Positions 18,057 through 27,055 of a stretch of DNA of 64,000 nt are shown in pieces. The notes under the pieces are model-generated. The model worked only from the letters and a program-made list of their open reading frames with translations, did not search any database and was not told where the DNA came from. Source of the stretch: Arthrobacter sp. NIO-1057 (GTDB lineage Bacteria; Actinomycetota; Actinomycetes; Actinomycetales; Micrococcaceae); NCBI RefSeq assembly GCF_900094805.1, contig NZ_FMAT01000002.1, positions 62,001 to 126,000 of the forward strand, read 5' to 3'. Position 1 is the stretch's first letter. Each line of letters opens with the position of its first letter. A program made the translations under genes and the position numbers.

Positions 18057-20285
18057 CTACTCAGCAGCAGCTTCTTCTTCAGCTTCGTCGATCACTGGAG
18101 CCAGCGACAGCTTGCCACGGTCATCAATCTTGGTGATTTCAACCTGTAGCTTCTGGCCGACGCCGACGACGTCTTCAACGTCCTCAACGCGCTTGCCATC
18201 GTTGATCTTACGCAGCTCGGAAATGTGCAGCAGACCGTCCTTGCCAGGGGTCAGCGAAACGAACGCACCGAAGGTGGTCAGCTTCACGACGGTACCCAGG
18301 TAACGCTCGCCAACCTCAGGAACCTGAGGGTTAGCAATGGCGTTGATGGCCGAGCGGGCAGCTTCAGCAGCTTCGCCGCCGGTTGCGCCGATCAGCACGG
18401 TGCCGTCATCTTCGATCGAGATGTCAGCGCCGGTGTCTTCCTGGATCTGGTTGATCATCTTGCCCTTAGGGCCGATGACCTCGCCGATCTTATCCACTGG
18501 GATCTTCACCGAGATGATGCGTGGCGCGTTAACGTTCAGCTCATCTGGGGTGTCGATTGCCTGGTTCAGCACGTTCAGGATGTGCAGGCGAGCTTCACGA
18601 GCCTGGGTTAGCGCAGCAGCCAGAACCGAAGCTGGAATACCGTCCAGCTTGGTGTCCAGCTGGATAGCGGTGACGAACTCGGAAGTACCGGCAACCTTGA
18701 AGTCCATGTCACCCATGGCATCTTCAGCACCGAGGATATCGGTCAGGGCAGCGTAACGGGTTTCGCCGTCAACGGTGTCCGAAACCAGACCCATGGCGAT
18801 ACCGGCAACTGGTGCACGCAGTGGCACACCAGCGTTCAGCAGCGACAGGGTCGAGGCGCAAACCGAGCCCATGGAGGTCGAGCCGTTGGAGCCCAGTGCC
18901 TCGGAGACCTGACGGATTGCGTATGGGAATTCCTCGCGGCTTGGCAGCACTGGAACCAGTGCGCGCTCAGCCAGTGCGCCGTGGCCGATTTCGCGGCGCT
19001 TTGGCGAACCTACGCGGCCGGTCTCACCGGTCGAGTATGGAGGGAAGTTGTAGTTGTGCATGTAGCGCTTGGACTTCACTGGGGACAGCGAGTCGATCTG
19101 CTGTTCCATCTTCAGCATGTTCAAGGTGGTCACGCCCATGATCTGGGTTTCGCCACGTTCGAAGATTGCCGAACCGTGAACGCGAGGCAGAACCTCGACC
19201 TCGGCGGAGAGCTGGCGGATGTCAGCCAGTCCACGTCCGTCGATACGGATCTGATCGGTCAAGATGCGCTGGCGAACGATGTGCTTGGTGACAGCGCCGA
19301 AGGCCTTGGAGATTTCACCCTCGCGGCCTTCGAAGGTGTTGCCTTCGCCGGCCAGCGATGCCAGGACTTCGTCCTTGTAGGCGCTGGCAGCGTTGTCGCG
19401 CTCCTGCTTGTCAGCGATGGTGTAGATCTCAGCCAGGCGGGTCGAAGCGGCAGCCTCGACAGCAGCGAAGGCGTCTTCTTCGTAATCGCGGAAGACTGGG
19501 AATTCAACGGTTTCCTTGGCAGCGCGAGCAGCCAGGTCAGCCTGGGCCTCGCACAGTACCTTGATGAATGGCTTGGCAGCTTCAAGGCCTTCTGCAACAA
19601 CCTCTTCGGTTGGGGCAACAGCGCCGCGGTCCTTGATCAGTTCCCAAGCGTTGTCGGTAGCTTCAGCTTCCACCATCATGATGGCAACGTCGTCGCCAGC
19701 AATGCGGCCGGCAACCACCATGTTGAATACGGCGTTCTTCAGTTCGGAGTGCTTAGGGAAAGCAACCCACTGGGCACCGTTTCCGTCATCAACCAGTGCA
19801 ACGCGAACGCCGCCGATTGGGCCGGAGAATGGCAGACCCGAAAGCTGGGTGGACATCGAGGAAGCGTTGATTGCTACGACGTCGTACAGTTCATCTGGTT
19901 CGATGGACAGTACGGTGACAACCACCTGAACCTCGTTGCGCAGGCCCTTGACGAACGCTGGGCGCAGCGGGCGGTCCATCAGACGGCAAGCCAGGATGGC
20001 TTCGGTCGATGGGCGGCCTTCTCGGCGGAAGAAGCTACCTGGGATGCGGCCAGCAGCGTACATGCGCTCTTCGACGTCCACGGTCAGTGGGAAGAAGTCG
20101 AACCCCTCGCGTGGGTGCTTGCCTGCGGTGGTTGCCGAGAGCAGTGCGGTCTCGTCATCGATGTAGACCATGGCCGAACCAGCAGCCTGCTTGGCAAGGC
20201 GTCCGGTTTCGAAGCGGATGGTACGGGTACCGTAGCGACCGTTGTCGATCTGCGCTTCGGCGAATTGGATTTCTGGACCCTCCAT
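18057..20285 (-). CDS. pnp: Polynucleotide phosphorylase
   Basis: Phosphorolytic 3'-5' exoribonuclease (and polymerase) of the RNA degradation machinery. The 742-residue protein has two RNase PH domains ([15 protein letters not shown] and the second-domain segment around [15 protein letters not shown]-like residues), then KH ([19 protein letters not shown]) and S1 ([31 protein letters not shown]) domains and an acidic tail. AAAGGAG lies 10 nt before the ATG. It is normally the gene after rpsO; here rpsO is 34.7 kb away on the same strand, so pnp must have its own promoter in the 20286-20607 region. Confidence 0.97.
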   Translation of the reverse strand: MEGPEIQFAEAQIDNGRYGTRTIRFETGRLAKQAAGSAMVYIDDETALLSATTAGKHPREGFDFFPLTVDVEERMYAAGRIPGSFFRREGRPSTEAILACRLMDRPLRPAFVKGLRNEVQVVVTVLSIEPDELYDVVAINASSMSTQLSGLPFSGPIGGVRVALVDDGNGAQWVAFPKHSELKNAVFNMVVAGRIAGDDVAIMMVEAEATDNAWELIKDRGAVAPTEEVVAEGLEAAKPFIKVLCEAQADLAARAAKETVEFPVFRDYEEDAFAAVEAAASTRLAEIYTIADKQERDNAASAYKDEVLASLAGEGNTFEGREGEISKAFGAVTKHIVRQRILTDQIRIDGRGLADIRQLSAEVEVLPRVHGSAIFERGETQIMGVTTLNMLKMEQQIDSLSPVKSKRYMHNYNFPPYSTGETGRVGSPKRREIGHGALAERALVPVLPSREEFPYAIRQVSEALGSNGSTSMGSVCASTLSLLNAGVPLRAPVAGIAMGLVSDTVDGETRYAALTDILGAEDAMGDMDFKVAGTSEFVTAIQLDTKLDGIPASVLAAALTQAREARLHILNVLNQAIDTPDELNVNAPRIISVKIPVDKIGEVIGPKGKMINQIQEDTGADISIEDDGTVLIGATGGEAAEAARSAINAIANPQVPEVGERYLGTVVKLTTFGAFVSLTPGKDGLLHISELRKINDGKRVEDVEDVVGVGQKLQVEITKIDDRGKLSLAPVIDEAEEEAAAE

Positions 20286-20607
20286 TAAGGGGGTGCTCCT
20301 TTCGATCGCTCCCAGCTAGGTGGATGAGCGAACCGCGTGGCCCTACCCAGATCTGGTCTTCGATCGAGACCCGCGCTGAGACCTTTAATAGTCCTAGCGA
20401 AAGTCACTACCGAGGACCGCGAAACTGGCGGTCGGGACCAACGGTCAGTCAGCCCTGAGAGTTATTTTCTTACGGGGCCGGCACAGAACATGCAGACCCT
20501 GTAACTAGCCTACCGGGAATTGCCCAATGGTGCAGATCCCGACTTGCCACCTTTAGGTGAATTCCCGGGATCTGCACCACGCACGGGCCACGTCTTCCTA
20601 CAGGCCG
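20286..20607. other. pnp leader/promoter region with nested inverted repeat
   Basis: 322 bp without a gene between pnp and a small secreted-protein gene. The pnp-proximal 200 bp contain several short self-complementary segments and could form a structured mRNA leader of the kind processed by RNase III. A nested palindrome lies at 20529-20578. No riboswitch class was recognised. Confidence 0.4.
20529..20578. repeat. Nested inverted repeat (probable terminator of the secreted-protein gene)
   Basis: An outer perfect 13-bp stem (20529-20541 with 20566-20578) encloses an inner CACC-TTTA-GGTG hairpin (20548-20559). It lies 29 bp after the stop of the minus-strand secreted-protein gene. No T-run follows, so termination is only one possibility. 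Confidence 0.6.
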
Positions 20608-21003
20608 TTAGATCTTGACGTATCCGCAGGAGACAGGAGGATGTGTATTCAAACCGCCCACAATTCGACTCTTCAGACAGAAACGAATGGTGTCCCCGTT
20701 CCAAATCCCAGAGCTTGTGCCCTTGACCAAGTTCAGGCAGCTCCATTTACGATAGCCGTTTGTTTGTAGATAAGAGGTGTCGTGGGAGCCGTAGAAAGTA
20801 GCGATCCCCTGATACTTCTTGCCGATGTTCTGCTTGATACAGAACTTATTGGTCCAGTGATTAAACTTGTAGGTGACTCCGGTTGCGCCATTGCGGGTGG
20901 AGCTGATGTGTTCTCCGGCCTGCGCGGCTGGCGCGATGACTGTACCACCAGCAATAAGCGCCATGGCCATCAGCGTGCTAGCTAGTTTCCTCTTGATGTT
21001 CAA
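20608..21003 (-). CDS. Small secreted four-cysteine protein
   Basis: A 131-residue protein with a clear Sec signal peptide (NIKRKLASTLMAMALIAGG, cleavage after AAQA) and a basic mature domain of about 100 residues with four cysteines (KFCIK, WSCLN, RFCLK, VSCGY), likely two disulfides. I chose the TTG at 21003 because GGAGG sits 5 nt before it; the ATG at 21015 precedes that site. The size and aromatic-rich mature part recall secreted antimicrobial or inhibitor proteins, but no family was recognised. It stands next to pnp at the edge of the accessory block. Confidence 0.65.
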   Translation of the reverse strand: MNIKRKLASTLMAMALIAGGTVIAPAAQAGEHISSTRNGATGVTYKFNHWTNKFCIKQNIGKKYQGIATFYGSHDTSYLQTNGYRKWSCLNLVKGTSSGIWNGDTIRFCLKSRIVGGLNTHPPVSCGYVKI

Positions 21004-21351
21004 CTGAACCTCCATTGACGGATGCGATTTTTTGCCCCAAGGGCTCGAACAACCCTTTCAAGTACTCGGCTCGTCATTCAATATTTGTCCCTTCAAATTA
21101 CGTTGGGACAAATCGCCAAATTTCCGTGCTCATGCGTGGGGAGCAGCCGCACCGGGTCTAGATATTGCGTGAAGTTTTTCAAAAACTACCTCTTGGCCAT
21201 TGACGCTTGCCTTTCCGTCTGCCTGATCACATGTCGAGGTTAAATCTTCTAAGGGGTACGGCCAGTACCGGTATAGACATGCTCTTCCTCCGCCTTGATT
21301 GTCCGGGTCTAATAGATATTGAAGGATTCCTACTTAATAGAACGGACGTTA
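21004..21351. other. Divergent intergenic region, no further gene seen
   Basis: 348 bp between the divergent secreted-protein gene and MFS pump gene. It is AT-richer than its surroundings and must contain both promoters. No operator or small gene could be supported. Confidence 0.4.
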
Positions 21352-22599
21352 ATGAACGTTGACGAACCATGCGTGAAAGCGGCGCCTAGCACCGCCACAA
21401 CACGCAAGGGCGGTAGCCCTACTATCCCTTTGGGTGTATACGTGCTTGCAGTTGGCACTTTCACGATGCTCACCACTGAGTTCATCGTGGCCGGAATTCT
21501 GACCCAACTGGCTGCCGAACTTGATATTAGTGTCGCCCAAGCGGGCCTTTTGATCACCGTTTTCGCAGCAGGCATGGTGATCGGTGCTCCACTGATGGCA
21601 CTGTTAACACTGCGTCTGCCTCAACGAATGACCCTGATCTTGGCTTTGACTGTCTTTGCTGTCGGCCATGTGGTGGTTGCTCTGGGCTCCGACTTCACCT
21701 TATTAATGATTGCTCGATTCTTCACGGCATTAGCCACCGGCGCTTTCTGGGCCATTGCCGGGGTCGTAGCTGCCAAGAGTGCAGGACCGGGCATGGCGTC
21801 GCGGGCATTGGGAATTATTAATGCAGGCGGCATGCTAGCCACAGTGCTCGGAGTGCCGCTCGGTGCGTTCGCTTCCCAGTACTTTGGATGGCGCGGATCG
21901 TTCTGGGGCCTTGCAGTGCTTGCGGTGATCTCTGCTTTGCTCATTGCTCGTCATGTTCCGAACAATTTGTCGCAGCATTCCAATGTATCGATACGCGGCG
22001 AACTTGCTGGGCTTCGCTCAACGCGGTTATGGCTCACCCTTGCCGCTTGCGCCACTACCACCGGTGGGGTTTTGGCGACCTACTCCTATATTTCTCCGTT
22101 ACTCATCGACGGGACAGGGTTCAGTGAGACGGTTATACCTCTAGTACTGATCAGCTTTGGTGTCGGTTCCTTGATTGGTTCCCTAGTTGGCGGAAGACTC
22201 GGCGATGCATATCCACACTTGCTCACTGTCATTGCCCCGGCCACCTCAACCCTGATCTTGCTGGCTATTTGTCTGCTCTCAGAGGTGAAACTGCCAATGA
22301 TCGCTTTGGTTGCTTTGCTCGGATTCTTTGGCCTCGGTGCCAACCCGATCCTCGCTTCTCTGGCTATCAACTACGGCAATAAAGCTCCAACGCTGGCCTC
22401 ATCATTAACTGTCGCCGGTTTCAATGCAGGCACGGTTGTTGCTTCGTGGGCCGGTAGTAAGTCACTAGAATCCGCGTTAGGCACGACCGGACCAGTCGTG
22501 CTCGGCGCGTGTGTTGCGGCGCTGACATTGATCCCGGTGATCACGCTCTCAGTTCTTGCGAAGCGTTCCGCCCACCAAGAACTAGCGCACAACGTATAG
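21352..22599 (+). CDS. MFS transporter, DHA1 drug-efflux type
   Basis: A 415-residue inner-membrane protein with 12 predicted helices. The helix-1 segment TFTMLTTEFIVAGIL and motif C-like glycine-rich helix 5 (INAGGMLATVLGVPLGAF) match the AraJ/Cmx-type DHA1 group, which export chloramphenicol-like drugs, arabinose-like sugars or purines. The ATG at 21352 has only a weak ribosome site; an in-frame TTG at 21319 is the alternative. The substrate cannot be assigned. No linked regulator is visible. Confidence 0.8.
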   Translation: MNVDEPCVKAAPSTATTRKGGSPTIPLGVYVLAVGTFTMLTTEFIVAGILTQLAAELDISVAQAGLLITVFAAGMVIGAPLMALLTLRLPQRMTLILALTVFAVGHVVVALGSDFTLLMIARFFTALATGAFWAIAGVVAAKSAGPGMASRALGIINAGGMLATVLGVPLGAFASQYFGWRGSFWGLAVLAVISALLIARHVPNNLSQHSNVSIRGELAGLRSTRLWLTLAACATTTGGVLATYSYISPLLIDGTGFSETVIPLVLISFGVGSLIGSLVGGRLGDAYPHLLTVIAPATSTLILLAICLLSEVKLPMIALVALLGFFGLGANPILASLAINYGNKAPTLASSLTVAGFNAGTVVASWAGSKSLESALGTTGPVVLGACVAALTLIPVITLSVLAKRSAHQELAHNV

Positions 22600-22844
22600 C
22601 CCTACTCCTACCAAGCCCCTCGCAAATAGGGATAAAAAATCTCGTCCAGTCGGGATTATTTACGGATCGATTGAAGTTGTCTTTAGAGGGAACGAGTCAC
22701 AACTTTCCTACTAAGCATCATTTCTCACACGAAGTGATAGCGACAATGCGCGAAAATCTGGATTCGCAAGTAACTGAATACCTCCGCGAGCCGACACCGG
22801 CTGACGGAAACACGTAAACAGATAAACAAAGGAAGAACACTCCT

Positions 22845-23891
22845 ATGACTACTATGGCCAACGCATACGCAGCCCCGTCAGCAACCGAGCCGCTGGCTCC
22901 CATCCAGATCGAACGACGCGAAGTCGGACCACACGATGTCCGGATCGACATCAAGTACGCTGGCATCTGCCACTCAGACATCCACACGGTTCGTGGCGAT
23001 TGGGGCCCACAGTCTTACCCGCTGGCTCCAGGTCACGAAATTGCCGGCATCGTGGCAGAAGTTGGCTCCGAAGTCACCAAGCACAAGGTCGGCGACCGAG
23101 TCGGCGTCGGCTGCATGGTTAATTCTTGTGGCAAGTGCGAATACTGCCTCGATGACCTCGAACAGTTCTGTGTTGAAGGCATGGTGGGCACCTATGGCGC
23201 TATTGATCGCGACGGAACCGTCACCCAGGGTGGATACACCACCAATGTCGTCGTCACCGAGAAGTTCGTGCTGAGCATTCCTGACAGCATTGAACTTGAT
23301 GTTGCTGCTCCCCTACTGTGCGCAGGCATTACCACCTACTCCCCACTGCATCACTGGAATGCAGGTCCGGGAAAGAAGGTTGCCGTTGTCGGTCTTGGCG
23401 GTCTGGGCCACATGGCGGTCAAGATTGCCAGTGCCATGGGTGCCGAGGTAACTGTCTTATCGCAGTCGCTGAAGAAGAAGGAAGACGGTCTGAAGCTTGG
23501 TGCCAGCGACTACCGCGCCACCAGCGACGAGGCTACTTTCAAGGACCTGCACAAGACGTTCGACCTGATCATCAACACCGTCAGTGCATCGATCAACATC
23601 AGTGCGTTCCTGCAGCTTCTTCGCGTTGACGGCACCTTGGTCAACGTTGGTGCACCAGCCGAGCCACTTCCGGTGAACGCTTTCGCTCTGATTGGTGGCC
23701 GCCGTTCATTCGCTGGTTCCAACATTGGCGGCATCAAGGAGACTCAGGACATGCTGGACTTCTGTGGTGAGCACGGCATCGGTGCAGAAATTGAAGTAAT
23801 TTCTGCAGACAAGATCAACGAGGCATACGAACGCGTTTTGAAGTCGGATGTTCGCTACCGCTTCGTCATTGACACCGCAACGATGGCCTAG
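22845..23891 (+). CDS. Zinc-dependent alcohol dehydrogenase (NADP-type, YahK/AdhC-like)
   Basis: Medium-chain dehydrogenase of 348 residues. Catalytic zinc ligands are Cys43-region ([13 protein letters not shown]) and His in APGHEIAG; four structural-zinc cysteines lie in [21 protein letters not shown]. The nucleotide fold has GLGGLGH followed by a QSLKKK stretch, favouring NADPH. AAGGAAG precedes the ATG at 22845. Family members reduce aldehydes, including cinnamaldehyde and short-chain aldehydes. Monocistronic, with its own terminator. Confidence 0.9.
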   Translation: MTTMANAYAAPSATEPLAPIQIERREVGPHDVRIDIKYAGICHSDIHTVRGDWGPQSYPLAPGHEIAGIVAEVGSEVTKHKVGDRVGVGCMVNSCGKCEYCLDDLEQFCVEGMVGTYGAIDRDGTVTQGGYTTNVVVTEKFVLSIPDSIELDVAAPLLCAGITTYSPLHHWNAGPGKKVAVVGLGGLGHMAVKIASAMGAEVTVLSQSLKKKEDGLKLGASDYRATSDEATFKDLHKTFDLIINTVSASINISAFLQLLRVDGTLVNVGAPAEPLPVNAFALIGGRRSFAGSNIGGIKETQDMLDFCGEHGIGAEIEVISADKINEAYERVLKSDVRYRFVIDTATMA

Positions 23892-23905
23892 TTTCTTATT
23901 GTTTG

Positions 23906-23948
23906 AGGCGTGTGACCCAACAGCTCAATGTTGTTGGGCCACACGCCT
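23906..23948 (+). terminator. Terminator of the alcohol dehydrogenase gene
   Basis: A long stem (9 bp, one mismatch, then 7 bp) with T-rich right side 15 bp after the dehydrogenase stop. Confidence 0.8.
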
Positions 23949-23992
23949 TTCGTACATTCTCGTACTAGCGGACTACTTAGGAGGTCAGGGAC

Positions 23993-24286
23993 TTGAGCGA
24001 GAAGAGTTTCGTCGAATACGCATGGGATTTTCTTGAGCGTGGCAGTGTTCTAGTGGTGACCCTCAGCGGGCCGGCAAATCTTCGCTTGATGGATCCAGAG
24101 AATTTTGCTGCCTACCAAGATGGTGAACAGCATAAATTTCATGGTGGTCTCGCCCGGCGAGCACCGTACAGAATCAAGGTTCCGCGTTCAGGACCTTGGT
24201 ACTTAGCCATCGACCTTGATGGACTAGGCACGCGTGGAGTCCGCCATTCCGTAGACGTGCAGGAACCAGTGAAGTTTGAACCATAG
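23993..24286 (+). CDS. DUF1883 domain protein, stand-alone
   Basis: A 97-residue protein consisting almost entirely of a DUF1883 domain: V-V-T-L-S-G-x-A-N-L-R-L-M-D near residues 21-35, the Y-x-x-G-E-Q-H-K-F-H-G-G segment, and the final V-P-R-S-G-P-W-Y-L-A-I-D-L strand. The TTG at 23993 follows AGGAGG at 8-nt spacing. In several bacteria this domain is fused to TIR domains; here it stands alone, with no TIR or nuclease gene nearby. Cellular role unknown. Confidence 0.78.
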   Translation: MSEKSFVEYAWDFLERGSVLVVTLSGPANLRLMDPENFAAYQDGEQHKFHGGLARRAPYRIKVPRSGPWYLAIDLDGLGTRGVRHSVDVQEPVKFEP

Positions 24287-24758
24287 GAAATAGCCCGCAC
24301 CCTCAATCTATAGCGAGCGACGGCGAACTAACTGCCCTACACAGCGATAGCTGCCCTGCGAGTCTGAGAACGCTGCCGATGTTCAAGGAAATTCTCCGTT
24401 AGGACGTTTCAATAGGACGTTACCGTCGTAGGTTTGCATCTAAGCTTTTGAGATCAGCTCAGATCGAAACCAGAGCTAGCCATGAAACCAGGACCGCATT
24501 TCGCCAACGGTTAATGAAATGGGTGCATCGGGAATTGGACTTTGAATCCGCGCAGGCGAATCCACTCTAAAAAAACTACGTTTCAGCAATCAAATAAAGT
24601 CCTTCCTGACTAGGTAATTCGAGCAGTCAACAAGATTGCATATCAAATCGGTTGTTGAACCCGTTATCAAATTGTGATCTACTGGTCGAAGTTTCGCTGG
24701 TGAAGTCTTGGTGGAACTAGTTCTGCCCCTACTGCACTGAAGCTGAAGGTTACGTTCA
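24287..24758. other. Long upstream region of the surface-protein gene
   Basis: 472 bp without a supportable gene. A weak promoter candidate, TTGAAC with 17-bp spacing to TCTACT, lies about 90-120 bp before the LAETG-protein start. The rest shows no repeat, RNA gene or ORF with a ribosome site. Confidence 0.35.
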
Positions 24759-26912
24759 ATGAACCGCATCACTCGCAAGCACACTCGCTCCGCGCGCCTA
24801 CCGCTCGCCGTTATCACCGCAGGATCGCTAGCTATTAGCGGAATAGCCGTTGGAGTCGCATCTTCCACTCCTGCAGAAGCAGCATCAAAAGCATCTATTT
24901 CTGTAGCAAATCCAGCCAGCGATGCCCCGCCAATTTACAATCTTCATCCCGTGACCGCCGTGAACAACGGGGAGGAAAACTTCAAATACAACTACGCAGC
25001 AACTGATTTCAAGGCCGGAAAGATTGTTTTTGACACTCTTCCCGGACTCATCAAGGATGGGACTCCTATCTCAGGCAGTGCGAGTGTGTTCCCAAACTCC
25101 GGTGAGTCCTACGACAACGTTTCTGTTGCCAATGATCAAGTGACGATCACCATTGATCCAAATCCCAATCCCAGTGCCCCGGACGATGAGGGTTACATTA
25201 CCCGGCAGGTCAGTTACGGATTCAACCTAGAAAATGCGGAGCGCACATATCTTGGTGGCGCGATCAACAAGCCTGCCGACGGGCTCCGCCTAGTGACAGG
25301 GTCCATAGAAAAGCTTTCAGGCACACCTCTGGTTGAGACAGGATCTGCATCTTGGAAATTTGATGTACCAGATGACTTCTTCTCCCTAACCGGAGCCACC
25401 GCCACAATTTCTTACTATTCGAAAGATCCCGCAGCTGAAGAGACTGGTGGATTTGTTGATTTAGAAGTTGAAGATATCGCGCTTGTCAATAATCAAGTTG
25501 TTCTTAAAGACGGCCGACTTCCACAACTCACCGAAGGTGACGGCTACTTCGTGAGACTCAAAGGAGCCAATGGCAAGGACTACGCAACGAGCTATGTAGG
25601 ACTGTACGACAAGTCGCCGGAACCAACTGCAGAACCTACTGAGACTTCGGAACCAACCACCGAACCAACAGTAGTACCTACCGAAACTTCGGAACCAACA
25701 GCAGAACCAACCGAACCAACGGCAGAACCCACTGAAACTTCGGAACCAACCACCGAACCAACAGTAGAACCTACCGAAACCACGGAACCAACAGCAGAAC
25801 CAACCGAACCAACGGCAGAACCCACTGAAACTTCGGAACCAACCACCGAACCAACAGCAGAACCTACCGAAACCACGGAACCAACAGCAGAACCAACCGA
25901 AGTTCCTGAAGCTCAAGATCCGGAGTCAGGCGACCACGTCGCGCCGGGAGAAGAGAATCTTTCCTACGACAGTGAGTCTTCGTCTGTTGCCGAAGGAACT
26001 TACGTATTCAATACGAATACGCATGTCAACGACGGCGACGTTGCTGTCACCTACCGAACCTCTCCTGAGGCGAATCCACAAATCATTAACGGGTCAGTCA
26101 AAGACGGCAAGCTAACCATCACTGCTGATGATTCTTTCGCCAGTAGCCTCAAAGACCATAACCAGTTACTGGTTTCCGTTGAGGACTCAAACGGGCATGT
26201 AATCTCTGCACTTGTCGCCGGTTCAAGCGCTTTGTCGCTGGACTCGAAGATCGTAGATAGCCGACTCGGCGTCCTACTGGCTGAAACCGGCCCAAAGGAA
26301 CTTACTTTCAAGATTCCAAATGAGTTCCCACAGATCACTGATGACAACTACGACTTCGAGTTGCAGTACGTCACGTCGGATGGCGAACCTACGGCGCTCA
26401 ACTCAGTCGACTTCACTGTCAACGATAGGTCTCTGGTCATAAACGATTCTCGAACGCCCGAGCTAACTGCCGGAACGTACTATCTGAAGGGAACGAAGAA
26501 GACGACTTCCGGTTCCGAAGATGATGCTACTGGTGCAAAGTCACGTGTAGCGGCTGAGGATTCAGCAACCGTTTCCACCTGGTTTGGGCTGTTTGCTTCA
26601 GCTCCAGAGCCTACGACTGAGCCAACCGAGAACCCAACAGTCGAGCCATCGGAAGATCCTTCCAATGTGCCTTCCGATGATCCAACCTCTGAGCCGTCAG
26701 ACGATGAAAGCACACCGTCACAGAGCGCTACTGTCAGTCCGTCTTCTTCAAATCATGAACGGGAAACATCCGAGGATGAGAACCACAAGGACGACAGGCT
26801 TGCAGAGACCGGAGCTAGCTCTGGCTTACTGCTTGCAGGTGGCCTGGCACTGGGCCTAATTGCAGTGGGTGCTATCGCCATTTCCGTACGTCGTCGAGGC
26901 CGCCACGGTTAG
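24759..26912 (+). CDS. LAETG-anchored cell-surface protein with duplicated module and Pro-Thr repeats
   Basis: A 717-residue secreted protein: signal peptide (cleavage near STPAEA, residue 41), a module of about 215 residues (72-286), a Pro-Thr-Glu repeat linker (287-382), a second copy of the module (about 397-615), an acidic Pro/Ser-rich stalk, then LAETG (681-685), a transmembrane helix and an Arg-rich tail. The modules share an E-N-[FL]-x-Y start, a K-I-V-F-D-T/T-Y-V-F-N-T strand, a G-S-[IV]-x-x-G/x-L region and an L-[PT]-[EQ]-L-T-x-G-x-Y end. LAXTG is the class E sortase signal of high-GC actinobacteria. GAAGGT precedes the ATG. No family was recognised; it lies beside the levan genes. 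Confidence 0.8.
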   Translation: MNRITRKHTRSARLPLAVITAGSLAISGIAVGVASSTPAEAASKASISVANPASDAPPIYNLHPVTAVNNGEENFKYNYAATDFKAGKIVFDTLPGLIKDGTPISGSASVFPNSGESYDNVSVANDQVTITIDPNPNPSAPDDEGYITRQVSYGFNLENAERTYLGGAINKPADGLRLVTGSIEKLSGTPLVETGSASWKFDVPDDFFSLTGATATISYYSKDPAAEETGGFVDLEVEDIALVNNQVVLKDGRLPQLTEGDGYFVRLKGANGKDYATSYVGLYDKSPEPTAEPTETSEPTTEPTVVPTETSEPTAEPTEPTAEPTETSEPTTEPTVEPTETTEPTAEPTEPTAEPTETSEPTTEPTAEPTETTEPTAEPTEVPEAQDPESGDHVAPGEENLSYDSESSSVAEGTYVFNTNTHVNDGDVAVTYRTSPEANPQIINGSVKDGKLTITADDSFASSLKDHNQLLVSVEDSNGHVISALVAGSSALSLDSKIVDSRLGVLLAETGPKELTFKIPNEFPQITDDNYDFELQYVTSDGEPTALNSVDFTVNDRSLVINDSRTPELTAGTYYLKGTKKTTSGSEDDATGAKSRVAAEDSATVSTWFGLFASAPEPTTEPTENPTVEPSEDPSNVPSDDPTSEPSDDESTPSQSATVSPSSSNHERETSEDENHKDDRLAETGASSGLLLAGGLALGLIAVGAIAISVRRRGRHG
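25650..25901 (+). repeat. 93-bp in-frame tandem repeat encoding Pro-Thr-Glu linker
   Basis: A 93-bp unit (31 codons) occurs at 25650-25742 and 25743-25835, with a shortened third copy to about 25901. Copies differ by only a few bases, so the array is recent and likely to vary in copy number between strains. Confidence 0.85.
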
Positions 26913-26947
26913 AATTCGCTTCGCCGACTAAGTATGCTCGTGGGCAG

Positions 26948-26991
26948 ACAACAGCGGCTTCCCCAACCAAAGTTGGGGAAGCCGCTGTTGT
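26948..26991. terminator. Bidirectional terminator
   Basis: A 20-bp perfect stem with a 4-nt loop between the convergent LAETG-protein gene (26912) and levansucrase gene (27056). Confidence 0.88.
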
Positions 26992-27055
26992 TCAACCGCA
27001 GTTCGCTTGGGATATTGCCCCTAGCGATATGACAGTCGTTGATGAAGTATTCGAG

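Noticed and set aside
18981-20288. A 435-codon plus-strand frame opposite pnp
   Set aside because: It is an antisense shadow of pnp created by GC-biased codons; no ribosome site or protein family, while pnp is certain.
20608-21003. Lactococcin 972-type bacteriocin assignment
   Set aside because: No matching motif, and no partner immunity or ABC transporter genes are adjacent.
22746-22817. A 23-codon ORF before the alcohol dehydrogenase gene
   Set aside because: It lacks a ribosome site and shows no regulatory-leader features.
25650-25901. Repeat array considered as CRISPR
   Set aside because: Units are adjacent and in frame with no unique spacers; they encode a protein linker.
25461-25916. 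Minus-strand frames rich in Phe/Cys/Trp or Val/Gly/Ser across the Pro-Thr repeat
   Set aside because: They are reverse readings of the 93-bp linker repeat and have no sensible protein character.
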